In this document: positions 42,026-51,056 of the stretch, one piece after another
Numbering within the stretch: the stretch's first letter is position 1
Layout: each line of letters opens with the position of its first letter
Origin: Roseomonas sp.
GTDB taxonomy: Bacteria > Pseudomonadota > Alphaproteobacteria > Acetobacterales > Acetobacteraceae
Assembly (NCBI GenBank): GCA_020249775.1
Contig: JADCFA010000023.1
Coordinates: 124,001-188,000 of the forward strand
DNA length: 64,000 nt
Reading direction: 5' to 3'
Position numbers and translations under genes: made by a program
Notes under the pieces: generated by a model
Told to the model about the DNA's origin: nothing
What the model saw: only the letters and a program-made list of their open reading frames with translations
The model's database searches: none

Positions 42026-42409
42026 TCAATCCTTCTGTTTGTCGAGATAAGCCAGCAGGTCCTTGAGCTGCTGTTCATTGCGAATTCCGGCGAAAGCCAT
42101 GGAGCCCTGCGGCACCACCGCCTTTGGATTCGTGAGATAGGCGGTCAGGTTTTCAATCGTCCAGACATGGCCGCCTTCAGCGATGGTGCGCATATTGGAT
42201 GAATAGCGGAAGCCCTCGATCGAAGCCGCCTTGCGGCCCACCACGCCCCAAAGATTGGGGCCGACGCCATTGCGCCCGCCCTTGTCAATAGTGTGGCAGG
42301 CCCGGCACTGGTTGAATACGCGCTGGCCAGCATCGGCATCCTGGGCGAAGGCTGGGGCGGTTATGGCAAAACCCGCCAGCAGGGCGGCGGAAAGGATAAG
42401 GCGACGCAT
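42026..42409 (-). CDS. Class I cytochrome c (c550/c2-like), periplasmic
   Basis: A 127-residue protein with a signal peptide ending at AFA near residue 22. The heme site is Cys35/Cys38/His39 in QCRACH and the distal ligand is Met104 in GSMAFAG. GPNLWGVVGRKAASIEGFRYS is typical of mitochondrial-type cytochromes of alphaproteobacteria. It carries electrons between periplasmic dehydrogenases or bc1 and oxidases. No linked oxidase gene appears here. Confidence 0.93.
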   Translation of the reverse strand: MRRLILSAALLAGFAITAPAFAQDADAGQRVFNQCRACHTIDKGGRNGVGPNLWGVVGRKAASIEGFRYSSNMRTIAEGGHVWTIENLTAYLTNPKAVVPQGSMAFAGIRNEQQLKDLLAYLDKQKD

Positions 42410-42517
42410 TTATCAAGGCTCCCGAAAGATGAATGGGCTGCACCCGGCTTTAGGGCGACAAGTGCGGCGGAAAACCGGCATGGCGCAAATGGTCGCGCTT
42501 GGCAAACCCGCAAGGGT

Positions 42518-44005
42518 TCAAGCCGCGCGCATTTCGGCGCTTTCACCTTGCTGCAATAGCGCGGCCACGGCAGGCCGTGCCAGGGCTGGGTTGGTAAAAG
42601 CCAGATGCAGCCGCCCCTCAGCGCGGGAGACGAGCCTGACCCCAAGCGCCGGCCCCAGCGCTTCGATGCGCAGCTCCCCGTCGGTAAAATTCTCATCCCC
42701 GCCCAGAAACAGCGCCCCGCTTGGTGAAATATCCAGCAGCACGCCCTCAACCGCGTTCAGCCGCGCCGGCACACCAAGCGGCAGCCGGTCTTCCCGGCGC
42801 CTATTCGTCGCCGGCACGCGCCCGCGCAACGCCTCCACCAGATTCTGCCGGAAGGCGGCGATGGCATCGGCCAATTCATCCGCGCCCGATTGCAGCGCCC
42901 AGGCCGCTTCACCGGTATTGCCCGAATCCTGCGTCAGCGCCTCCATCCGGTTGGCGACATCGGCGGCATTCTCCGCCGCCCCGGTAATGGCGCGGGAGAT
43001 TTCGGCGGCGGTGGCGGATTGTTCTTCAACCGCGGCGGCGACGGAAGTGGCTACCGCATCAAGTTCGGTAACAGCCAAGCCTATGCCATCCATGGCGGCC
43101 AGGGCACGGCTGGCGGCGGCCTGCATGGCAGCGATGCGCGCGGCGATTTCCTCGGTGCTTTGTGAGGTGCGTTTGGCAAGGTTCTTCACCTCCCCCGCCA
43201 CCACGGTAAAGCCCTTGCCGGCGGTGCCGGCGCGCGCCGCTTCAATGGTGGCATTCAGCGCGAGCAGATTGGTCTGACCGGCGATTTCCGCGATCAGCCT
43301 CGAAACCTGGCCGATTTCCTGCACGCTGCTGGTAAGTTCCGTGAAGATATGCCGTGCCTCATCCGTGCGCTGCATCACGCCGCGCGTGGCTTCCCCGGCG
43401 CGCGACATTTGCCGTGCAATTTCCCCCGCCGCCCCGGCGAGCTCATCCGCCCCGCGGGAGGCTTCCTGCGCACTGACCCGGCCGGATGCTGCGGCGCTGG
43501 CCGAAGCTTCCGCCGCCCGCGCGCTGCCTTCCGCCGCTTCGGTCATGGCGGCGCAGTTGCGGCGCAGTAAGGCAACACGGCGGTCCAAATCCTCAAGCGC
43601 TGCGGCGGTTTCGGCCTCAATGCTGGCCGCCAGGACGGCCAGTGATTGATCGGCGGGCGCGGCCTGCGGCGCCACCACCGGCACCGCGGCGGGAGACGGG
43701 CGCTGGCGCAGGGCTTCGGCGGCGGTCAGGATTTGCCGCCAGGGGCCATCGGCTTCAGCCGTGGCGAAAGGGGGCAGGGCCTCCCCCGCCGCAAGGCGGG
43801 AAAGCTTGCCCGCAAAGCCAACCAGCATGGCGCGTTGGCGCCACAGCGCCCAGGTGCCCAGCAATAGGCACATCAGGCACCCGAGCGCGAGGCCAAGGAA
43901 AAACCCCGCCGCCTGGCCAGAGGCCGCCGCTTCCCCGGCGGCCATGCTGGGACGGGCCAGCAGCAAGGGCACGGCAAGGGCTGGGAGGCGAAGTTCAGCT
44001 TTCAT
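42518..44005 (-). CDS. Methyl-accepting chemotaxis protein with C-terminal PilZ domain
   Basis: A 495-residue receptor. One or two N-terminal helices ([38 protein letters not shown]) anchor it with no sizeable periplasmic domain. The hairpin tip reads [32 protein letters not shown], the conserved CheW/CheA contact. The C-terminus has [13 protein letters not shown] and [14 protein letters not shown], matching PilZ RxxxR and D/NxSxxG, so it can bind c-di-GMP. MCP-PilZ fusions join chemosensory and c-di-GMP signals. Confidence 0.9.
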   Translation of the reverse strand: MKAELRLPALAVPLLLARPSMAAGEAAASGQAAGFFLGLALGCLMCLLLGTWALWRQRAMLVGFAGKLSRLAAGEALPPFATAEADGPWRQILTAAEALRQRPSPAAVPVVAPQAAPADQSLAVLAASIEAETAAALEDLDRRVALLRRNCAAMTEAAEGSARAAEASASAAASGRVSAQEASRGADELAGAAGEIARQMSRAGEATRGVMQRTDEARHIFTELTSSVQEIGQVSRLIAEIAGQTNLLALNATIEAARAGTAGKGFTVVAGEVKNLAKRTSQSTEEIAARIAAMQAAASRALAAMDGIGLAVTELDAVATSVAAAVEEQSATAAEISRAITGAAENAADVANRMEALTQDSGNTGEAAWALQSGADELADAIAAFRQNLVEALRGRVPATNRRREDRLPLGVPARLNAVEGVLLDISPSGALFLGGDENFTDGELRIEALGPALGVRLVSRAEGRLHLAFTNPALARPAVAALLQQGESAEMRAA

Positions 44006-44120
44006 GGCGCATCCTGGAATCCATGACCTATTTTGACGGCATTTCGCTACGAGCCGGTTAAGGGCCGTGCGACTTGGCGTGATTGGGGCTAAAGAGGCCG
44101 CAGCTTTTGGGAATTGACGT

Positions 44121-45128
44121 ATGGCTCACCGCATCGCCGTCATTGGCGCGCCTTCCTTGATTGGGCGCGAAATCCTGCGCTGCCTTTCGGAAACCAGCCT
44201 GGCCGGGGCTGAGGTGGTGGCACTTGCCCAAGGGCGCGGCGCGGGCGCCGATATCTCCTGGGGCGACAAGGCCGTGCTCAAGACACGCGATGTGGCGCGG
44301 TTTGACTTTGCCGGCACGCAGCTTGCCATTTTTGCCTGTGACGCAAAGCTTGCTGCGGTGGAGGTGCCGCGTGCGACCGCGGCTGGCGCCATGGCGATTG
44401 ACCTTTCCGGGCATTTCCACCTGGAAGCGGATGTGCCGCTGGTGGTGGCCGGGCTGAATGACCATACCGTGGCGCGGGCGGCCAGAAGGCGGATCATCGC
44501 CTGCCCGCTGCCCGCCAGCCTGATCCTGGCGATGGTCTTGAAGCCCTTGCATGAAGCGGCCGGCGTGAAGCGCGTGGTGGCGGCAACCTATCAGCCGGCC
44601 TCTGGCGCGGGGAAGGAGGCGATGGATGAGCTTTGGTCCCAGACGCGCGGCATTTTCGTCAATGACACGCCAGAGGCGCAGTATTTCACGAAGCAGATCG
44701 CCTTCAACGTCATTCCGCATATTGACCGTTTCATGCCCGATGGCGCGACGCGGGAAGAATGGGCGATGGGCGTTGAAATCAGAAAGCTTCTCCACCCCGA
44801 TATTCAGGTGAGTGCCAGCTGCGTGCGCGTGCCGGTGATGCTTGGCCTTGGCATGGCGCTCAATATCGCCTTCGACCGCCCGATCACTGAACGCGATGCC
44901 CGCGAAGCGCTGCGAAAAGCGCCGGGGCTCAGCCTGCTCGATCGGCGCGATGATGGCGGCTATGCAAGCCCGGCTGAGATTGTGGGGGAAGATATGGTTT
45001 ATGTCTCTCGCATTCGGCGCGATGCGACCCTGCCGGAGGGGCTATCATTGTGGGTGGTTGGCGATGATGTGCGGCTGGGGGCGGCCTTGAATGCGGCGCG
45101 GCTTGCGGAGGCAGTGTTTAAGGCGTAG
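44121..45128 (+). CDS. Aspartate-semialdehyde dehydrogenase-like protein lacking the catalytic cysteine
   Basis: A 335-residue protein of the ASADH fold: [20 protein letters not shown] is the NADP-binding start, [17 protein letters not shown] follows, and [13 protein letters not shown] is the conserved substrate-binding region. In true Asd the sequence at 126-133 is IANPNCST-like; here it is IIACPLPAS, so the nucleophile position is Pro131 and Cys128 sits three residues early. Usg-1-type homologues likewise lack the Cys. A role in lysine/threonine synthesis is therefore unlikely without a rearranged site. The last 240 bases are duplicated at 46.1 kb. Confidence 0.85.
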   Translation: MAHRIAVIGAPSLIGREILRCLSETSLAGAEVVALAQGRGAGADISWGDKAVLKTRDVARFDFAGTQLAIFACDAKLAAVEVPRATAAGAMAIDLSGHFHLEADVPLVVAGLNDHTVARAARRRIIACPLPASLILAMVLKPLHEAAGVKRVVAATYQPASGAGKEAMDELWSQTRGIFVNDTPEAQYFTKQIAFNVIPHIDRFMPDGATREEWAMGVEIRKLLHPDIQVSASCVRVPVMLGLGMALNIAFDRPITERDAREALRKAPGLSLLDRRDDGGYASPAEIVGEDMVYVSRIRRDATLPEGLSLWVVGDDVRLGAALNAARLAEAVFKA

Positions 45129-45315
45129 CAGACAGGTGAAGAGAAAAATTTCCCAATTCTTTACATGGCATAGCTGAATCGCGATGGTATGAGATTACCG
45201 TCAGGTCGAAGCGGCGAAGGTCCGCAAAGGGAATTTCTATAAATTTTTAAGAAGATTCTGATGTAAAAAAAATGCTGGTGATGCGACGCGTATGGCATTC
45301 GCGTAGCAGGGCCTT
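45129..45315. other. AT-rich non-coding start of the small island
   Basis: After asd the composition turns AT-rich (A-runs near 45145 and 45265). No gene or clear hairpin is seen. The stretch is the left part of the island that ends in a second asd 3' end. Confidence 0.4.
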
Positions 45316-45489
45316 GTGCTTGTCCCTGCCAAGCCGACCGAAGAAATGCTGAGGTCTTTAGTAGATGCGGGCGGCGATAGGATCTGTAATGATGGGACAG
45401 AGCACTATTTTCGTAATGAAAACGAAGCAATTTGGTATAGCATGCAGGTTTGGGCGGCAATGACATGCATTGCTTCCACATTCAGATAA
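45316..45489 (+). CDS. Small hypothetical protein, phage- or island-type
   Basis: A 57-residue frame from GTG (internal ATG at 45349): LVPAKPTEEMLRSLVDAG, then EHYFRNENEAIWYSMQVWAAM and a C-terminal CIASTFR. Composition and the VPxKPTEEM start resemble short phage-borne proteins. It could be the remaining end of a longer gene because an in-frame TAG lies 3 codons before the GTG. It precedes the next gene by 31 bases on the same strand. Confidence 0.45.
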   Translation: MLVPAKPTEEMLRSLVDAGGDRICNDGTEHYFRNENEAIWYSMQVWAAMTCIASTFR

Positions 45490-45520
45490 TGCGTGACTTG
45501 CATCTTCGGAGGAGGAAATA

Positions 45521-46051
45521 ATGAGGCGCTTTTCCGACGCGGGACGAATGGCGATTGCGGCCCAGAATTATTACGCAGCCCTTAGCCTGGCGCTCATGAT
45601 CCCTGACATCTGCGGCTCCTTGGAAGACCCGGGAACAGGGAAGTCACAAAAGCGCTACGAGCGATGGTTCAGCAAATGGGCTGAACCAAAATTCACACAT
45701 AACGGCAGAATCTTTTTGTCATCTTCGGATTGCTTTCAACTTAGATGCAGCCTGATCCATTCTGGAAGCACCGAGATAGATGCCAAAAAACGTGACGTGC
45801 TGGAACGGATCGAATTTTTCGATGATTCAGGTCCTGCGCATTTGGCTTGGCTTGAAGGTAATACCTACAACGGGGTCAAACAGCCCTCCGTTCTTGTTTT
45901 ACGTGTCTCTAAATTTAGTGAAGATATGTATCAGGCTGCCGACGAATGGGACGCCGCTTCTGCCAAAGAACCATCTATCCAAGCAGAAAAAACGAAGCTG
46001 ACAGTCATCCGCTCAAAAGGGTTCGCAATGCAAGGTATCCAATTTGGATAA
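45521..46051 (+). CDS. Hypothetical protein with HEPN-like Rx4H motif
   Basis: A 176-residue soluble protein I cannot name. It begins AIAAQNYYAALSLALMIPDICG (helical) and has YERWFSKWAEP, then FQLRCSLIHSG where Arg75 and His80 are spaced Rx4H, as in the catalytic pair of HEPN ribonucleases. The helical N-terminus fits that fold. A GGAGGAGG site precedes the ATG. Codon use is less GC-rich than in the flanks. It is the largest gene of the island between the two asd ends, so an accessory or defence role is possible but unproved. Confidence 0.55.
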   Translation: MRRFSDAGRMAIAAQNYYAALSLALMIPDICGSLEDPGTGKSQKRYERWFSKWAEPKFTHNGRIFLSSSDCFQLRCSLIHSGSTEIDAKKRDVLERIEFFDDSGPAHLAWLEGNTYNGVKQPSVLVLRVSKFSEDMYQAADEWDAASAKEPSIQAEKTKLTVIRSKGFAMQGIQFG

Positions 46052-46104
46052 GGAAATGGATGAAATGGCGAATGACGATGTTGCGAAAGCAGTCAACAAA
46101 CATC

Positions 46105-46334
46105 GCGATGACGCACTGCGGCGCGCGCCGTGGATCAGCCTGCTCGATCGGCGCGATGATGGCGGCTATGCAAGCCCGGCTGAGATTGTCGGCGAAGATA
46201 TGGTCTATGTTTCGCGCATCCGCCGCGATGCGACGCTGGCGCAGGGATTATCGCTTTGGGCGGTGGGCGATGATGTGCGCCTTGGGGCCGCGCTGAATGC
46301 GGCGCGGCTGGCGGAGGCGGTGCTGCGCGGATAG
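46105..46334 (+). pseudogene. Second, diverged 3' end of the asd-like gene
   Basis: The frame ends [33 protein letters not shown] and [19 protein letters not shown], almost identical at protein level to the C-terminus of the asd-like gene (44890-45128). A run of 55 bases is identical (44929-44983 and 46135-46189); elsewhere most changes are silent. No upstream asd sequence is present, and the frame opens from MDEMANDDVAKAV. It is a truncated allele that marks the right edge of the island. Confidence 0.85.
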
Positions 46335-46365
46335 GGGGCCGGGGCGCCTTCACCCAGACAGCGTC

Positions 46366-47193
46366 TCACACCGCAATTTCCAGCGCTTTCAACAATCTTT
46401 TGTCAATCAACCCGGACGGCAGGCCCGCTGCCAGGCGAAAGCGCGTTATGGCGGCAATGCTGCGTGGGCCGATGTCACCATCCGCCGCGCCGATTTCCGT
46501 ATATCCCCGCGCCTGCAGGGCGCGTTGCACCGCGACAGCAAGCTCCGCCGCTGGCTGATTTTCCGGCGCGGGCGGCGTGGCCAGCACGCGGCGCACCTTA
46601 TCAAGCCACGCCTTAGGGTCCTGCAGCCCATGCAGCCCGCCACTGACACGCCGTGTGACAGCCTCAAAATCACCCGTATCACAAAGCTTGTTCAGCCCCT
46701 TCCACTCCCAAAAGGCGCAGGAGACGAGCAGCGCGTGATCAGGGCCTGCGACAAGTTCCGGCTGGTTCACCAAATCCAGCCCGGCAATCGCGCCAACTTC
46801 GGCATAGGTGATCCGGCCCGTGAGCTGGATATAGCCCCGGCCGCGAAACAACCAGCCATCGCCCGGCAGCTTATTGCCCAGATCGCGCCTTCCGCCATAG
46901 ACGCATTCCGCAAGCTTTTCCGGATTGCGCGCATAAGGCGCGGCATCGGCAAGGCTCGGAAAGCGCTTTGGCCAAATCACCAAAAGCCTTTCGGCGCGGT
47001 AGTTCAAATCTTCTTCTGTGCGCGTAAGCCCGGCGGATTCATGGCCCATTTGCGCCAGGAAAAACTGCAGGCGCGTCGCTTTGCGCGCCATGCCATAGCC
47101 TTGCAGCAGGCCATCCGCCTGGGCCTGGAAAGCCGCCAGGTGCTCTGGCGCGGCACGCGGATAAAGCGCTTTGACCTGATCTTCCGACAGCAT
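46366..47193 (-). CDS. GH19 (chitinase/endolysin-like) glycosidase with peptidoglycan-binding domain
   Basis: A 275-residue muramidase/endolysin-type protein. GHESAGLTRTEEDLNYRAERLL at 50-71 holds the catalytic Glu52 and Glu60/61 of GH19; GDGWLFRGRGYIQLTGRITYAEVG is the substrate cleft. The C-terminal 65 residues (AVAVQRALQARGYTEIGAADGDIGPRSIAAI) form a PG_binding_1-like module. No signal peptide is seen, as in endolysins released through a holin. The ATG at 47193 follows AAAGGGG; an in-frame extension to 47454 has no family match. It is divergent from the membrane protein gene. Confidence 0.85.
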   Translation of the reverse strand: MLSEDQVKALYPRAAPEHLAAFQAQADGLLQGYGMARKATRLQFFLAQMGHESAGLTRTEEDLNYRAERLLVIWPKRFPSLADAAPYARNPEKLAECVYGGRRDLGNKLPGDGWLFRGRGYIQLTGRITYAEVGAIAGLDLVNQPELVAGPDHALLVSCAFWEWKGLNKLCDTGDFEAVTRRVSGGLHGLQDPKAWLDKVRRVLATPPAPENQPAAELAVAVQRALQARGYTEIGAADGDIGPRSIAAITRFRLAAGLPSGLIDKRLLKALEIAV

Positions 47194-47452
47194 CTGATGA
47201 CCCCTTTCGGGTAATGTTGCTTGTATCTGGCAATGATTGTTTCGGAAGTGCAAGCGCCCTGTGAAGCCATGATGCGCCGCCCGCGCGGCGCGCTTCATGG
47301 GCAAGCGGGCGCGCCGGGGCGGCAGGCTGAAGCCTCGCCAGGGCGATGAGAGAAAAAATTCCTTGACAAAATAGGAATAATGTAACATAAAACCGGCCCC
47401 AGCCAAGGCCCCGCCCATGCCCCCTGCCGCCCCCACCGACCCCGGAAAGATC

Positions 47453-48970
47453 ATGGCAAGCCCCGCCGATCAGCGGCGGATCCTGGCGGAGCTGCTGCAT
47501 ATCATTCGCTTGCCGCTGCGTATTCTGCTGACCGGTGCGGCGCTGGTCGGCGTGCTGGGCGCGGCGCTGGCGCTTGGCCTGCCGGGGCCAGAGGCGCTTT
47601 TCGCGGCCTTTGCCGCCCCAGGTGCAGCCGGGCTGCCGGCCCTGATTGGTGTGATGATTTTCCTTATTGGGCTTGGCTTCGCGGGCTTCCTCTGGTGGCT
47701 CGCGGCGCGCAGCTTCGCGCTGGTGGCCAATCCCGCCATCGGGCCAGAACGGCTCGCTGGGCTGCGTGACCTGCCACTGGCCTTGCCTGAAGGCACGGTG
47801 CGCGCGCTGCTGGCGCTGATTGTTGGCGTGATTGGCCTGCCGCTCCTGTTGTTTTCCAAGACGCTTGGCCTTTCGGATGCCATTGCCGGCTATGTGAATG
47901 GCATTGTCACCGGCGTTTTCGGCTTTTATTTCGGCACCCGCAGCACCGGGGCCGATGCGCAAATCGCCCGTCGCGCAACCGAACAATTGGCCGAACGTGA
48001 ACGCACCACCGGCGCGCTTGCCGCCGAAGCGGAAGCCCTGCGGCAAAAGGCGGAAGGTGCAGCGCGAGACGCGGCGCTACCGGCCAGGATCGCGGCCACC
48101 AAAGGCAGTCTTGCGCGGCATATCGAAGTGGCTGGCTTGGTGCTGGATGAATTCGGCCCGCTTTTGCCCAAGGGCTTGATCCCGGAAGGGGCCGCCACCG
48201 CACTCTCCCACGCGCGCAGCGCCGCCGCTGCCCTGGATGGGCTGCAAAGCGGCCCGGAGGCAGAGGGCAAGCTGAAAACCGCAACCGATGCCCTGGCGGG
48301 GTTGATCGGCGCGCAACCGCTGGCGCCGCTGCTGCGCGGCGCGGCTTCCCTGCTGCCAGCCGGCACGGCGCTTGGGCCCATTGGCGCGGTTGCCACGGTG
48401 ATCGGGCTTGGCTGGCAATTGGGCGCAGCCGAATATCAGCGCTGGCGCGCGCGCGTCCTTGCCGCGCCCTTCGCGCCGCAGCTTTTCGATGCGGGGCTGA
48501 TCACGCCAAGCTCGGCCGAGCTCCGCATGGAAGCCTGCCCGATCTTCGCCCGCGCCTTCCGGGATGTGAAAACGCGCCCTGGGTTTTTCGCTGATCTGCT
48601 GGCGCTGATCAGCCATGATGATGCGGAGGCGAAGCTTTGGGTCGAGTATGGCGCTGACGCGGCGCGCTTTCCGGGTGGCCAGGCCGAACTTGAAGCGGGC
48701 TTGCAGGAATTTCGCGCTGCCTTGCTGGCTGATCTTTCGGCGCGCGATGCGACGCCCGAGAAAATCGCCGCCGCTTTGGCGCCGCTGGCACCAAGCCCCG
48801 GCGCGCTGCCGAGTGTCGCGCAGGTAAACAACCTGGTGGATGCCGCCGGCAAGGCCGGTGCCGACCAGCCGGAAGCCCGCGCCGCTTTTGAGGCGCTGGT
48901 GATGCTGACCGGGCATTTGCGGGACAGAAAGCTTGACCCGGTGAAGCTGATGGCGGAGGTGACACCATGA
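47453..48970 (+). CDS. Multi-TM protein with coiled/alanine-rich domain, lysis-cassette member
   Basis: About 505 residues. Four hydrophobic helices lie in the first 150 residues (LLTGAALVGVLGAALALGL; ALIGVMIFLIGLGFAGFLWWL; ALLALIVGVIGLPLLLF; YVNGIVTGVFGFYFGTR), then an Ala/Glu coiled stretch (QLAERERTTGALAAEAEALR) and a soluble domain. The GFYFGTRS hairpin is seen in several phage- or secretion-linked membrane proteins. No enzyme motif. ATG 47453 has GGAAAG close before it; an alternative ATG is at 47417. Its position between an endolysin and a lytic protein suggests a pore or anchor; that is inference. Confidence 0.6.
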   Translation: MASPADQRRILAELLHIIRLPLRILLTGAALVGVLGAALALGLPGPEALFAAFAAPGAAGLPALIGVMIFLIGLGFAGFLWWLAARSFALVANPAIGPERLAGLRDLPLALPEGTVRALLALIVGVIGLPLLLFSKTLGLSDAIAGYVNGIVTGVFGFYFGTRSTGADAQIARRATEQLAERERTTGALAAEAEALRQKAEGAARDAALPARIAATKGSLARHIEVAGLVLDEFGPLLPKGLIPEGAATALSHARSAAAALDGLQSGPEAEGKLKTATDALAGLIGAQPLAPLLRGAASLLPAGTALGPIGAVATVIGLGWQLGAAEYQRWRARVLAAPFAPQLFDAGLITPSSAELRMEACPIFARAFRDVKTRPGFFADLLALISHDDAEAKLWVEYGADAARFPGGQAELEAGLQEFRAALLADLSARDATPEKIAAALAPLAPSPGALPSVAQVNNLVDAAGKAGADQPEARAAFEALVMLTGHLRDRKLDPVKLMAEVTP

Positions 48971-49623
48971 ACCGCCTGATGGCCCTGCTGGTCCTTGCCC
49001 TTGCCGCGTGCAGCGTCATGGACGCGCCGGTGGCGCAGCTTGAACGTTGGCAGAAACGCCATGCGGCAGGTGAGCTTGCGGCGATTGCCGCCGAACCGGT
49101 GGTGGCGGATTGCGCGCCAGGAAAGGACGCGGCCTGCCAGCGCCTGCATCTGATGCGCGCCGATGCCTGCCTTGGCCTCGCTTTCGCTGAACGCGCCCCA
49201 GGCGCTGCCTGCCCCGGTGCCGGGGCGCGGGAGGCTGGCTTGCTTTCCTGCGCGGCCAGCGCCGCCCAGGCCGCGGAACAGGCGGCGGGTCAAATCCTGC
49301 TGCCTGCGCGAAAACTGCGTGCCCAGGCGCGGCTTTGCGCCATTGAAAACCTGCCCCCGGCCATGGCCGGCCCGGCCGCGCAGGAATTGCTGCTTGAAGC
49401 CGCGCCGCTGAATGATGCCGAAGGCGCCTTGCTGCGGGGCCGCGCCCTGCTTGCCGCCGCGCGGCCCTCGGCCGGGCCAGAAGCCACGCGCTGCATGGCG
49501 GCGCGGCAGGCGCTTGGCGAAGCGCGGCGCGGGCTTGCCTTGCAGCCCGAAAATCCGGCGCTGCAGCGCCTGGCCGATGATGCGGCGTTGCGCGGCGCGC
49601 GCATCACCGATTGTCGTCTTTGA
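48967..49623 (+). CDS. Putative lipoprotein, helical
   Basis: A 218-residue protein with a lipoprotein signal, MNRLMALLVLALAACSV (lipobox LAAC, Cys15). Cys pairs occur in the mature part (CAPGKDAACQRL, CLGL, CPGAG, CAASAA, CAIE), and the body is Ala-rich helix that could form TPR-like repeats (GLALQPENPALQRLADD at the end). It overlaps the upstream gene by 4 bases (ATGA). Function unknown; a spanin-like or outer-membrane partner role is possible. Confidence 0.6.
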   Translation: MNRLMALLVLALAACSVMDAPVAQLERWQKRHAAGELAAIAAEPVVADCAPGKDAACQRLHLMRADACLGLAFAERAPGAACPGAGAREAGLLSCAASAAQAAEQAAGQILLPARKLRAQARLCAIENLPPAMAGPAAQELLLEAAPLNDAEGALLRGRALLAAARPSAGPEATRCMAARQALGEARRGLALQPENPALQRLADDAALRGARITDCRL

Positions 49624-49640
49624 AGCAGGGGGGCTCAGCC

Positions 49641-50639
49641 ATGGCACTCGCCCGGGAACTCTCCTTCCGCCTGCCCCTGCAACGCGGTGATGATGTGCGC
49701 GCCGTGCAGCAGGCGCTGATCCGCGCCGGCATGCTGACCGGCAGCGCCGATGGCATTTTTGGCCCGGCGACGCATCGCGCCGTGCTCGATTTCCAAAGGC
49801 GCATGCAGGCGCGCCATCCAGGTTTTGCCGCGGATGGCATTATCGGGCGCCAAAGCTGGAGCGCGCTTTTCCCCGATGCCGCGCCACACCCCATGCCTGG
49901 GGCCGCAACGCCTGAAGCGGGGCTGACTGCATCGGCGGATTGGCGCGCCCTGCTGCGGCCTTACCGGCAGCGCCTGATGGCGGGCAGCGCGCCGCCAGTG
50001 GGGCAGGGGTCGCGCCGCTGGCGGCTCAGCGCCGAAGGGGTGCGCGTGGAAGGCTTTGTCGCGCCGCCGCGCAGCCCGGGCAAGCCAGAAACCGCCACGC
50101 GCTGTTGGCGAGATTTTCGCGCCGCTTTTGAAACCTGCGCTGCTGCTTATGGTGTGCCAGTGGAATTGCTGATCGCGACCGCCTGCACGGAATCCGGCGG
50201 GCGGGCCGGAGCGATCCGTGAAGAACCCGGTTTCATCAGTGATGCGGCAACCCCGCATCGCGTCTCACCGGGCTTGATGCAAACGCTGATTGCAACGGCG
50301 CGCGAAGTGCTTGCCGATAACAGCCTTGATCGCGCCCGCTTGCTTGACCCTGCAACTTCCATTCGCGCCGGGGCGGCGATGATCCGCGCCCAGGCAATGC
50401 GGCGCAAATTGCCCACGCATTTCGACCCGCCCCTGGTGGCGATTGCCTATAATGCCGGGTCGCTTCGCGCGCGCGCCGATGGCGCAGCCGATCCCTGGGG
50501 CATGGTGCAGACCATGCGCGGCGCGCAGGCCCATGCCGATGCCTTCATCGGCTTTTTCAATGATTGCTTCGCGGTATTCGCCGATGGTGATGCGCCGGCG
50601 GCATTGACGCCGAGTTTTTGGGCGCTGCTTGCAGAATGA
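49641..50639 (+). CDS. Peptidoglycan-binding, lytic transglycosylase-like protein
   Basis: A 332-residue protein. Residues 5-70 are PG_binding_1 (LQRGDDVRAVQQALIRAGML, GIFGPATHRAVLDFQ). The C-terminal half is an SLT-like domain: ELLIATACTESGGRAGAIRE carries the candidate catalytic Glu, then SPGLMQTLIATAREVL and AIAYNAGS, the usual order. It would cleave glycan strands. No signal peptide. GGGGGG precedes the ATG; an in-frame start at 49611 would overlap the lipoprotein gene. It ends the lysis-like cassette. Confidence 0.8.
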   Translation: MALARELSFRLPLQRGDDVRAVQQALIRAGMLTGSADGIFGPATHRAVLDFQRRMQARHPGFAADGIIGRQSWSALFPDAAPHPMPGAATPEAGLTASADWRALLRPYRQRLMAGSAPPVGQGSRRWRLSAEGVRVEGFVAPPRSPGKPETATRCWRDFRAAFETCAAAYGVPVELLIATACTESGGRAGAIREEPGFISDAATPHRVSPGLMQTLIATAREVLADNSLDRARLLDPATSIRAGAAMIRAQAMRRKLPTHFDPPLVAIAYNAGSLRARADGAADPWGMVQTMRGAQAHADAFIGFFNDCFAVFADGDAPAALTPSFWALLAE

Positions 50640-51056
50640 GGTTCGTGGTGCACAGCGCTTGGTGAGGGCTGGCAAGCGCCGACCAGATGGCGGGCTTGCA
50701 TGGCCGGGCAAGGCTTGGTGAGCTCGCCTCTTTCCAGGAAATGATCGAGTTGGTGGCAACGAGCAGCCGCCCGCAAATGGTTCCCGCTGATCATCAAGCA
50801 TATCGGCGCCTTTGGGACGCGGCGGCCTGCCACTCAAAGCCATCAACCCCCTCGACGCTTACGAATTTCGCGTAATGAGTGTAGGAACGTATCAGAGATC
50901 GTTCTTTGGATGAAATCTTAACTATCATCCATGAAAAAACAGAGAGTCGCCTACGGGCCGTTCGCTTATAGGCGTTTTTGTCTGGCACTCTCCGTGCGCA
51001 CCGCTATGGGAAAATCTTGTCGGATCGTCACTTTATAGGAAGAACCCCTTGGACTT
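50640..51056. other. Intergenic region before the XRE gene, no clear gene
   Basis: A 417-base gap. Frames in it are short and in mixed phases; the first 240 bases may be decayed coding sequence (HQLDHFLERGEL on the minus strand) but match nothing I can name. The last 180 bases are AT-richer and probably hold the promoter of the regulator. No tRNA, terminator or repeat copy was recognised. Confidence 0.4.

Noticed and set aside
46366-50639. Prophage
   Set aside because: No integrase, terminase, capsid, portal or tail gene; only wall-acting and membrane genes.
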